NCBI GenBank assembly: GCA_002917775.1
Contig: KZ627154.1
Location: 499,474-563,473 of the forward strand
DNA from: Glaciozyma antarctica PI12
Taxonomy: Eukaryota > Basidiomycota > Microbotryomycetes > Kriegeriales > Camptobasidiaceae
Direction: 5' to 3'
Length of the DNA: 64,000 nt
The translations under genes were made by a program, and so were the position numbers. Under the pieces are notes generated by a model. It searched no databases and was not told the origin of the DNA. It worked only from the letters and a program-made list of their open reading frames with translations. This document shows positions 55,496 through 64,000 of this stretch, one piece after another (the first letter of the stretch is position 1; the number at the start of each line of letters is the position of its first letter).

Positions 55496-56027
55496 GTAGG
55501 TCGAGTGCGGGCTACAGAGGGCTGTCGAAAGAGCTGGGGAGAGTGGTTGGGGAGCGGCTTCCTCCTGCGTGCGGTGGGTCAGCTCCTTGGACACTTTTTC
55601 GCCAGCAGCGACCTACGAGACGCGGGGTGGCGGTCTCAGAGCGTACTGTCGAGCTTCTTGACGACGTGAGCGTTCGAGGAGCAGCGGAGTTGGGGGGAAG
55701 AGTGAAAGGACACCGTGCAGACTCAACAGATTCGTTAGGAGGTTCGTGCGGGAGCGGCGTTGGGCCGCTTGCGGTTTGAAAGAGCGAGTTCAGGTTCAGC
55801 TCGAAGCAGCTGGAATAGGTGTGCCAAAACGAGTTGTGCGGGAGCAGAGAAAAGCTGGAGTGCGAGCGAGCAGGAGGAGTCGAGGGCGAAAGAAGCGAAG
55901 CGTGCGCCGCCTTCGTCGCATAAAGATACACCAAGTGTGCCTTTCACTCCCTCAAGTCGTCTTGCCAGTTCTAAAATCTTGTCAGCTCTCGTACTCGCAA
56001 CAGAGCCCTAGCCAGCGAGACTCACCT
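55496..56027. other. Intergenic region between F-box-like copies 2 and 3
   Basis: About 530 bases; promoter of copy 2 and 3' end of copy 3. No other feature seen. Confidence 0.4.
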
Positions 56028-57113
56028 TCACTCCGGCGCAACCACGAAGCGAATCCTCCTCGCCCCACAAATCCCCCGCACGATCTTCGCGCTCTCAAAC
56101 GCACTAACGCTCTCCCATTCCACCCCCTCCACCTTTATCTCCTCCAGCTTCTCCAGCGCAGACAAGCTCAAGCACCTCCTCAGAGGCCTAAGCGCCCTGT
56201 CGAGCGCTTCCTTCGGCGTCGAGATCTTGATCGTGAGTGTGCGGAGCGTAGGAGTTTCAGGGAGTGATTCGAGGACGTTGAGGACGATATCCCTTTCGGC
56301 CCTGATCTTAAGCCGAGCAAGACGCCTGCAATGCTTGAGAGGTGCGAAGGCATCGGCGCTGCGCGAGTGGCTGAAGGAAGGGAGGCTGAGGCTGAGGAGC
56401 TGGGGACCGAGGTGAGAGAGGAGGGTGTGGATGACGGAGAGTTCGATAAGAGTTGGGATGGTGAGAGTCGTAAGAGTCGCGCAGGCTGCGAGGAGGAGAG
56501 GGAGGAAGGAGGTAGGATTGGTGATGTAGCTGACGCTGAGGGACCGGAGCTGGAACGGAAGGGAATCGGGGATGCGGCCTTGCCAGTGAAAGAATTCGAT
56601 GCCGAGGATGAGAAATTGGAGACCTGCAGGAAGCTGTTAGCTAGCCGAAGAGAGGCTGGGAAGCGAGGAGCCTGGGGAGGGTGAATCGAGGAAGTACGCA
56701 CCAGCAAGAGAAGGCAACGCCAGCGTGCTCGCTCTAAGCTCGACTTGATAGAGATCCAGCACCCGAACGCCCTTGCATCCCGCGACGAGCGCCACAACGT
56801 CCTCTGGCGTTACTCCTGGACCGTTGACCTCGAGCAGTCGAGCGGGGTACTTCCCGAAGGCGGAGCTCGCAAGGCACTTGCTGACGGTCCTGTCCGAGAG
56901 CACGACCTCCCTCCACAGCAGCCTGCGCGCAGGTGCAGTCCATGCCTTTGCGATAAGGCTGAGGGACGCGAAGTGGGCGGCTCGGTCGGAGGAGTGTACG
57001 GCCGAGTCCGAGTGTTCGAGGATTCGAAGGAGTACGTCTGCTGGCATAGATGGAGTCCAAGGCGCTGGCGACGGAGTGGGAGAGTCGTCCAGGACGACGA
57101 CGAGGCCGGACAT
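56028..57113 (-). CDS. F-box-like/LRR protein, copy 3, intact
   Basis: It starts MSGLVVVLDDSPTPSPAPWT and carries an F-box-like segment MPADVLLRILEHSDS with ASLSLIAKAWTAPARRLLWR. Then GCKGVRVLDLYQVELRASTL, an intron, and a leucine-rich second exon: GLQFLILGIEFFHWQGRIPD, PFQLRSLSVSYITNPTSFLP, LLSHLGPQLLSLSLPSFSHS, CRRLARLKIRAERDIVLNVL, TPTLRTLTIKISTPKEALDR, GICGARRIRFVVAPE then TGA. No break in frame. The likely role is substrate recognition for an SCF ubiquitin ligase, by family. Intron position after the first LRR matches copies 1 and 2, so all three share one ancestor. Confidence 0.75.
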
Positions 57114-57784
57114 CTGTTCAGAGGAAGCAGCTCAGCTCTCGTCGGCAGCACGGGCTCTCCGCAGGCGGGACCACTCACCCTCCGAGGTCCTGTAGGGCAA
57201 AGTTAAGAGCAGCAGCGGAGAGCTTGATAGCGGAGCGAGGAGGTAGGAGTTCAAGAGCTGTTGACCGCCGAGGTCGACCTTGAAGCACTCGAACAGCTGT
57301 TGGATCTCCCTCCTTATCCGCCACTCTCACACTAACGCTACGAGTACCCAGTAAGGTAGAGAAGCTAACCGGGCCTACGGAGGGAGCTTGGGTAGCGCTG
57401 GGGACACGACGCCAACGCGCCGGCCTTCTCGAGCGGTCGTCCTCACGCCTCAAGCCGCAAGGTCCCTCTCCAGCTTAGGCTACAGGCTTTGAGAACACTC
57501 TGCGCTTGGCTGGGTATCTGCTTTTGTTCGTGAGGGGCTGTGCTTGCCGTTCGCCAGGCGCCAGCGGCACTGCTCTTAGCTCTGAGTCTCCCGCGCCGGA
57601 GCTGTCTGTGGAGGACGAGCTCGAGTTCTCCCAGCTTTCCCCTTCTCCGACCAAGGGCAGAAATCTTCAAACTTTCAGTACTAGATCCATCTTCCCTTCG
57701 CTGAAGGCTGCGCAGTCGAAGTCGCGAGCCAGCACCGAGTTCCCTCTCGGGTTGACTTTGAACCATCACCTTAGACTTTCGACG
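57114..57784. promoter_or_regulatory. Divergent region, F-box-like copy 3 and CFEM gene
   Basis: About 670 bases between two divergent starts. Both promoters are expected here; no specific element recognised. Confidence 0.4.
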
Positions 57785-59255
57785 ATGAAAGCCTTTACCG
57801 CCCTCGCTCTCCTCGCCCTCGCGACCCTCGCTACTCCCCAGACGATCCCAGACGGTGCGCCGGCGTGCGTCTCCCTCTGCTTCCCCACCAAGGCAAGTTC
57901 GGCTTCTTCCGTCCGCCAGACTCAGCTAACGCAAGGCTCTCCAGGTTCTCGAAGCTGGCACGCTTGCTCCGGGAGTCGACCCAAGTGATATCGCTGGTCT
58001 TTGCGGAACTCCCGCCTTCATCGAAGCGTACGGCATCTGCCTGGAAGACAACTGCGTGAGTGCGAGGTCGTTGGCGGCAAGCGGGGGGAGCTAATCGACT
58101 CGCTTCCCGCTTCGCAGGCTCCAGAGGAAGTTGGGACGGGCCAGACGATCGGAAGCGAGATTTGTGCAGCGGCCTCCGGTGCGTTTTTTTGCAGCCCAGC
58201 CCCAGCCCCAGCACAGCTCACTCACTCGGTCCCCGCCCAGCGTCCGCCACTGCCACCACCGCCTCCGCGACGACCTCTACCGCCTCTGCAACGACCTCCA
58301 CCGCAACTTCCACCGAGACGGGCAACATCACGATCCCTGCGATCATCGCCGCTTCGCTCTCCTCCATTCAGTCCTCTATCCAGTCGAGTGTCTCTACCGC
58401 CACCGTGTCTGCCGCGTCTACCGCGTCCGTTGCTTCCCTTTCCGCCGCCTCCGTCGCGTCTTCTGCCACCCAGTCGACTCTCACGGGAGAAGCTGCGTCG
58501 AGTGCGTCTGGGGCGGTGGCGAGCGCTGCAGCAGCTGCCAGCGCTGTTGCCGAATCAGCTTCGTCGGTGTACGACCTTTCCCTTGCTCCAGGCCATCGAC
58601 CCGAGCTGATGTTGCGAGGAAACAGAATCACCAGCGCGACTAGCGAAGGAACCTCTCGCCTCTCCAGCATCCGAGCTTCCGCCGTACGTCGCCCCCCCTT
58701 CCCTGCCTTTACCCCCAGCTAACGCCTTTAGCACGACAGACGAGCGGTTTAGCAGCCTCTGTTGCTTCAGTTCGTTTCTTTGTCTTTGCCTCCGCCGCCT
58801 CCGCCAGCTCCAGCGCCGCTTCCGTCGCCAACCTTGCCTCCTCTAGCGCTGCTTCCGTTGCGTCTTCCGCTACGCAATCGACGCTCACGGGTGACCAGGC
58901 GTCCAGTGCTTCGGCGGCGGTGTCAAGTGCGCAGGCGGCAGCGAGCGAGGCGGCCATTTCGGCTTCGGAGGCGTATGTCCTTGAGGAGTGCGTTGGGATT
59001 CTTGAGAGCTAACGTGAGGTTTGCGCACAGGATCACGAGCGTCGCGGGAGAGGCGAGTTCGAGGTTGTCGAGTCTTTTGGCGCAAGCGACGGGGAGCGCG
59101 ACGGGGAATGCTGCGGTGGGGATTTCTTTGAATGAGCGTGCGAGGAGAGAGCTGATAAGGTGTAGGTGCAGGAGGGTGCGGCGACGACGGTGGTGGTAGC
59201 GGGAGCGGCGGGGGCGGTTGGGGTTCTCGGGATGCTGGTTGCGATGGTGCTTTAG
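57785..59255 (+). CDS. CFEM-domain, probably GPI-anchored cell-wall protein
   Basis: It starts with a signal peptide MKAFTALALLALATLATPQT. A CFEM-like cysteine domain follows: PACVSLCFPTK, DIAGLCGTPAFIEAYGICLE, DNCAPEEVG and SEICAAAS; six cysteines are visible rather than the usual eight. A long Ser/Ala/Thr-rich stalk follows, with two related copies of the unit SVASSATQSTLTG-x-x-ASSAS at about 58.45 and 58.86 kb. The C-terminus is hydrophobic (VVVAGAAGAVGVLGMLVAMV), as for a GPI signal. The first intron (57893-57944) starts with GC instead of GT. CFEM proteins bind haem or act in wall structure and adhesion; which applies here is unknown. Confidence 0.8.
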
Positions 59256-59440
59256 TGCTGGCGTGGGAGTGGAGCAAACACGCTGTCGGTGTCGCTTGTA
59301 GCTTTTTAATGTAGTACCCTTTTTCGTCCTTGAACTTTGACGTGGAGAATGAGTTGGAAAGCGAAAAGCGAGCAGAGAGCGCAGCGAAGCAGTTTCTCAA
59401 GATCGCAGTTCCTCCCTCGTCCTTTCTCAACCCAAATCCA

Positions 59441-60916
59441 TTACCCCTCCTTCCAACGTCTACTCCACCTTCCTCCTCCCCCCCACCAGCTCCCCCAGCG
59501 CCCATTCCTCGAACCCCGAATCACTTCCTCCACTCCCACTCTCTCCCACACTCTCGCCCACACTCTCTCCCTCGCTCTCTCTCTTCTTCCGTTTGGGCTT
59601 CCAGGACCGCGGAGAGAGGGTCTTCGCCCTTTGTGGGGGAGCGGAAGGAGTTGTGCCATCTGTGCGGGGGTTAGCTCGCGCTCAGGAATGGGGGATGGAG
59701 TGGGGTTGGCTCGCTCGCTCGGAGGGAGATGGACTGGGAGGTGGGATAGAGTGGGGTGGTGGAGCGAGGACGGGAGGAGCGGGGATAGGGGAGGGAGGAG
59801 AGAGGGAGGGAAGGACGTACTTGTCGAGCCAGGTGAGGTATTGCCCATAATTGACCGTAAAGTAGAGGTGGTGTAATGTCTGTCTCTCCAGGTTAGCTCG
59901 CGCGAGGAGGTAAGGAGGAGAGCGGGAGCGTACGTGGTGCGAAGGACCGTTGATATAGTTCTCCATCGGGGAATCACAGATCATATCCGAGTCGTGTATC
60001 TGCGCGCGAGTTAGCTCGGCAGGGATGAGGGAAAGAGGGAAGAGGGAGCGTACGAAGATGGTCCAGAGGTTTACGAGGAGGAAGAGGGAGATGAAGAGGT
60101 ATTTGTGGACGGGGAAGATGTAGGTGAATAGGTGGTAAGGGATGCTGTTGCGAACGAGGTCAGCTGAGAGTAGGGAGGAGAGTGGGGACGGACCTGTTTA
60201 GGTAGCCGTCGAGAGGGTGGAATGCGTGTGATGCGAAAGGGGTGGGTACTGCGAGGTCGTTAGCGCGCGTGCGAAGGAGAGGGAGAGGAACGTACTGATG
60301 AAGCGATGGTGAGGCTTGTGGATGCGCTTGTAGAGTGCAGGATGATGAAGCGTGCGATGGACCTGTTCCACCACGGCTGATCAGCACCGCATCAAGCTAA
60401 ACAAGCGCAAGAGGAGCTCACCCAGTAGATTAAATAGTCGGTGAACAACAAGAACGCCACCGCCGAAGCGCCGCAGTACACCCATGCCTTCCAAGGCGCT
60501 TCTCCTCCGAATGGGCCTTCCTCGAGCGAGCCGTACAGCTTGCTATACCCCCTCACGTCCCAGAGGAACCAGGGGAGGGTAAGGAGGCTCACGGGCGCGA
60601 ACGAGTCGAGCGAGAGGCGGATCTCCTGCCGCACCTGGTTCGGCAAGAAACGCGGGTGAAGCTCCATGCGCCGGTCGAAGATGCAGTAGTAGCTGAAGGC
60701 GGCGAAGGAGAAGTAGAGGAATAGGATCCCTAGGTAGGTGAGGAGATAGAGGGAGATGAGTTGGCGTGGGATCGAGTCGCGAGGGAGAGGGGCGGAGGGG
60801 AGGTAGGCGCAGAGTGGTGCTAGGACGGTCGGGCAGTAGGGGGTGGAGGAGAGGGGTACGTGGGCGTAGAGTCGATCCAGGACGGCGGCATCTGCTGCGC
60901 CTAGGACGAGGTCCAT
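59441..60916 (-). CDS. ERG3: Sterol C-5 desaturase (ERG3)
   Basis: ER membrane di-iron enzyme that adds the C5-C6 double bond in ergosterol synthesis. It starts MDLVLGAADAAVLDRLYAHV. Hydrophobic helices include TYLGILFLYFSFAAFSYYCI and WVYCGASAVAFLLFTDYLIYW. The histidine clusters are HRTLHHPALYKRIHKPHHRF and, near the end, NGPSHHTLHHLYFTVNYGQY; FASHAFHPLDGYLNSIPYH lies between. A conserved HDSDM is present. The C-terminal exon begins WHNSFRSPTKGEDPLSAVLE and ends in a basic Trp/Gly-rich tail. Six or seven introns. The ATG at 60916 gives the family's usual N-terminus. Confidence 0.93.
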
Positions 60917-60929
60917 GAGCTGCTTGAGA

Positions 60930-60950
60930 GGGCGAGGGCGAGGGCGAGGG
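60930..60950 (+). other. Potential G-quadruplex just upstream of ERG3
   Basis: Four GGG runs separated by CGA (GGGCGA repeated) form a canonical G3N3 quadruplex motif. It starts 14 bases upstream of the ERG3 start codon on the opposite (template) strand, probably inside the 5' leader. Confidence 0.6.
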
Positions 60951-62183
60951 CAAGGAGGGATAGGTGGGGGAAGGGTACTGAGGGAAGCTGTAGAAGAGAG
61001 AGGAGAGAAGGAGTTAGCTCGTCCCCAAGTCCTCTGCGCCGCTTGAGAAGCAGGGTCGTGCTGTGCCCCTCTCACTGGTGCGCCGCCCCTCGTGTCGTCC
61101 CTCCTTTGGTCGTCGAGGCACCGGCTCGCTCCTCCAATCCTCATCTGTTCCTTCGTACTCCTCCCACCACCTCGTGCCCTGCTCGGCTCTTCCTCCCAAT
61201 CCCTCGACGACGAGCTGCGCCCTCCCGCAGTGACACGCATGGCCATGACGGTAAGTACTCACCCCTGTTCAAGAGCTGGGTACTGCTGATACGGTTCTTG
61301 CTGGATACTGAAGGCGATGCAGGTGGTAACGAAGAGAGAGGGTGACTGAGCTGTTGGGGCAGAGTTGGAGGAGGAAGGGAGAAAGGGCCTGGACGGAATC
61401 CGGGGTTTTAGAGACGGGCCTACAGAGTGATCGAGTTCGTGAACCGGTATGAGCTCCCCTGCTTTACGAGCTTTGCAGCGGGAATGGTGGAGCGTTCTGG
61501 CGATAAAACGGTGAAAAATGTAGCTGAGGCGGGAGAGAAAAACGAGGACAAGTCAAAAAATCGAAACAAGTCCGCGGAACTCGATCGCGTCGTCTTGGAC
61601 GCGCCGGCCTGCGTTGGCGCCAACTCGGCGATAGAGATTGACCCAGGTACTCCACGTTTGTCCTCTCCCCGCTGTTCCCTGCCAACTTCGCTCTCCTTCA
61701 GAGCGTCGACTACCCTGCTCCGTCCTCCACCAGGCTGTGCGCCGCAAGATCGCACTCTGTGGCCTCGCTCTCACCGCCTGGCACTCGAATTCTTCGCGTA
61801 CCTCCTCTTCCTCTCACCTCCTGCGCTACCAGAATCAATGACACCTAGCTCCAGCGGGCCAAGTCATCCTCTCAAGCCTAGGAGCTTAAGCGTCAGTACT
61901 CAGCGGGTCTGCCTGCGAAGCCCTATCCAAGTCTGCCCAGCGCAGATTGTACCTTGCTGGGCAAAGTCGTATCGTACCGTATCAAGCCCTCGCCTGATCC
62001 TGCCGAGAGCAGAAGCCTGAAAAAGGAAACTGGGCTTGAGTGGGGCTCAGCGCGAGAAATCAAATTGGCCTAAAGATTAGAACTTCATCCCCTCAGCTTC
62101 ATCTCCTTCTTGTGCTCCTACATCCCCCAGCCAACTCCTTCGCCCTTTCATCTATCGTCCCTTCGCCCATCAGCTCGCCACTT

Positions 62184-62189
62184 CTTATC
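62184..62189 (-). promoter_or_regulatory. GATA-factor site 1 upstream of the ammonium transporter
   Basis: CTTATC on the plus strand, that is AGATAAG on the minus strand, about 140 bases before the start codon. Fungal GATA activators of nitrogen catabolite repression bind GATAAG, usually in pairs. Confidence 0.5.
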
Positions 62190-62244
62190 TACCACCAGGT
62201 ACGCTTCCTCCCTCCTTCCAACGCCGGAATCGCCTCGTCGTTTC

Positions 62245-62250
62245 CTTATC
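62245..62250 (-). promoter_or_regulatory. GATA-factor site 2 upstream of the ammonium transporter
   Basis: Second CTTATC (AGATAAG on the other strand), 56 bases after the first and about 80 before the start codon. A third copy lies at 62346-62351 in the first intron. Confidence 0.5.
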
Positions 62251-62328
62251 TCCACCCCGCTCACCTTTCAAGACCCGATTCCTGACCCTCACTCCCTCGT
62301 ACAGGCATCCATCGACTCGCTCTCAGCA

Positions 62329-64000
62329 ATGGTACGTACTCAAATCTTATCGCGGCTGTTAGCGAGCTGACTCCTGTCGAAATCGCAGCCCAACGTCTCC
62401 TACGACGCCTCTGGTACTCTGGTCGCGCAATGGTCTCCAGATGAGGATGCAGCAGTCTACAAGTACGTCCGCTCTTGCAGGGAGTAATGAGACACCAGCT
62501 AACCTTCCCGCGCTCTCACAGCAACGGAGACGTCGCCTTTATCGTGAGTACCGCCACCGTGTCTTGGCTCCTTTGTATCAGGCTAATCGCGAGTTCTCCT
62601 GCAGCTGGTCGCCGCTGTACTGGTGATGATCGTGCGTTCTCTCGTGCTGGAAGACGGGAAAGAGCTAATCCTATGAGCAGATGGCTCCTGGAGTCGCATT
62701 CCTCTACTCTGGCTTGCTCCGACGCAAGAACGCCCTCTCGATGCTCCTCCTCGGGCTAGCGGTTTACTCGGTAGCGACAATTCAGTGGTTTTTCTGGGGT
62801 GAGTTCGAGCACCTTATCAAGTCCAGACATCGCTGACATCGTTGCGCCAGGATACTCGCTCGCTTTCAGCACCAGCGGACCTTTCATCGGCGACCTCACC
62901 AAGTTCGGTCTCATCGGCGTCCTTGACGCTCCCTCCGTCGGCTCAACCAAGATTCCTGAACTTCGTACGTCCATCCCTCCTGTCGTCACCGCAACCAATG
63001 CTGACCCTCGCCTTCGCGCGCAGTCTACGCCTTCTACCAGGTGAGCCCTCTCAAGGCGTCCTGCGCTAGACAAAGCTAACATCCTCCTGCAGAGCATGTT
63101 TGCCGGAGTAACCGCCGTCATCCTCATCGGCGGCATGGCCGAACGCGCTCGCATCCTCCCCATCCGTACGTCCTCCTTCGCAAAACTTATCGCGGAGCCC
63201 CACTGACCCTCGCTCCAGTCGTCTTCACCTTCATCTGGGGAACGATCGTCTACGCCCCTGTCGCTCACTGGGTCTGGGAAGCGAGCGGGTGGCTCTTCGT
63301 TCTCGGCGACCTCGATTTCGCCGGCGGAGGACCCGGTGCGTGTTTTCGCGTTTTCGCTTTTCGTTCGCGAGCTGACGATGGTCGCAGTCCACATCACGAG
63401 CGGAACCGCTTCTCTCGCCTGGTCGATCTACCTCGGCAAGCGTCGTGGCTACGGTACCTCCAAGCTCGCGTACGTCCCTACTCACCACCCTCTCTCTCTC
63501 GCTCACCCTTCGCGAACAGCTACCGCCCTCACTCCGTCTCGCACATCATCCTCGGTACCTGCCTCATCTGGTTCGGATGGTTCGGCTTCAATGGAGGCAG
63601 TGAGCTCGCCGCCAACTTGCGGACGGCGCAGGCTATGATTGTCACGAACCTCGCTGCTGCGATGGGAGGCCTTACGTGGATGTTCATGGATTCCTTCTAC
63701 ACCGGGTCCGTTCTTCCCTCCTTTCCTCGTTCGAGAAGGGAGAGCTGATGCGCCCGAGAGCAGAAAATACTCGGCCGTCTCCCTCTGCTCTGGAATTCTC
63801 GCAGGCCTCATCTGCGTCACCCCCGCCGCCGGCGTACGTCCCTCCCCTCCCCTCCCCTCCCCTTCCCTCCCCTCCTAACGCCCCATCACACAGTACATCG
63901 GAGCTCCCTCCGCCCTCGCCTTCGGACTCCTCGGTTCCATCGCGTGCAACTACGCCACCTCGCTCAAGATTCTCTTCAAATTCGACGACGCGGTCGATGG
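62329..64000 (+). CDS. Ammonium transporter (MEP/AMT family), 3' end outside the window
   Basis: Plasma-membrane ammonium permease. The first exon is only ATG (62329-62331), followed directly by GTACGT; the second starts PNVSYDASGTLVAQWSPDED. Family signatures: NNGDVAFILVAAVLVMIMAP, GVAFLYSGLLRRKNALSMLL, WFFWGYSLAFS, QSMFAGVTAVILIGGMAERA, FTFIWGTIVYAPVAHWVWE, VHITSGTASLAWSIYLGKR with the conserved pore His, and SHIILGTCLIWFGWFGFNGG, the second pore-His block. GILAGLICVTPAAGYIG is the typical late helix. The reading stops at the window edge after LKILFKFDDAVDG. Ten or more short introns. Whether it is a MEP2-type sensor cannot be decided without the C-terminus. Confidence 0.94.

Larger units (their letters stand above)
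60951..62328. promoter_or_regulatory. Divergent region, ERG3 and ammonium transporter
   Basis: About 1.4 kb between two divergent starts, the longest such region outside the gene-poor part. No gene is supported in it. Two GATAAG elements lie near the transporter. Confidence 0.5.

Overview
The window is nuclear DNA of a GC-rich basidiomycete yeast. Many short introns with GCTGAC or GCTAAC branch sites just before the acceptor, dense genes on both strands, and gene content (NADH dehydrogenase PSST subunit, AUR1, ERG3, ERG8, HIS3, Whi5/Nrm1-type repressor) fit the Microbotryomycetes, for example Rhodotorula/Rhodosporidium or Sporobolomyces. The species call is inference. Three Ns at positions 3-5 mark a gap at the left edge.

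Layout. 0.6-13.6 kb: core housekeeping genes: NDUFS7, an acyl-thioesterase-like pseudoenzyme, a TCD1/2-type tRNA-modification enzyme, an unknown mitochondrial protein, EMC4, V-ATPase subunit c'' (VMA16), phosphomevalonate kinase (ERG8) and an unknown seven-helix membrane protein. 13.6-18.0 kb: a gene-poor stretch with a decayed copy of one exon-intron block of that membrane protein and an AT-rich repeat. 18.0-33.9 kb: cytochrome c (start codon split by an intron, plus a 9-nt microexon), proteasome subunit SEM1, a membrane-anchored GH17 glucanase, a SAC7/BAG7-type RhoGAP, an ACMSD-like amidohydrolase, an ARP10-like dynactin actin-related protein, an HhH protein, HIS3 and GTR2. 34.0-42.3 kb: a Whi5/Nrm1 repressor with a polyglutamine tract, a MetE-C-like protein, a hypothetical protein and a zinc-less MDR oxidoreductase with a 7-nt microexon.

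42.6-57.1 kb is the accessory-looking part. It holds three dispersed F-box-like/LRR paralogues (two apparently broken), an LRRC40-like protein, POL32, a tandem pair of ExoIII/APE1-type endonuclease genes (one sound, one decaying and lacking the catalytic His) and AUR1. 57.8-64.0 kb has a CFEM/GPI cell-wall protein with a GC-AG intron, sterol C-5 desaturase (ERG3), and the start of an ammonium transporter with GATA-factor sites upstream.

There is no operon or obvious pathway cluster. Shared themes are membrane lipid synthesis (ERG8, ERG3, AUR1), cell wall (GH17, CFEM), TORC1/nitrogen (GTR2, AMT) and replication/repair (POL32 divergent from the APE-like gene). Several conserved proteins need a one-base frame change, mostly at short homopolymers, so the consensus sequence may carry indel errors; translations across those points should be treated with care. 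Exon borders given here were read by eye from splice signals and protein conservation.
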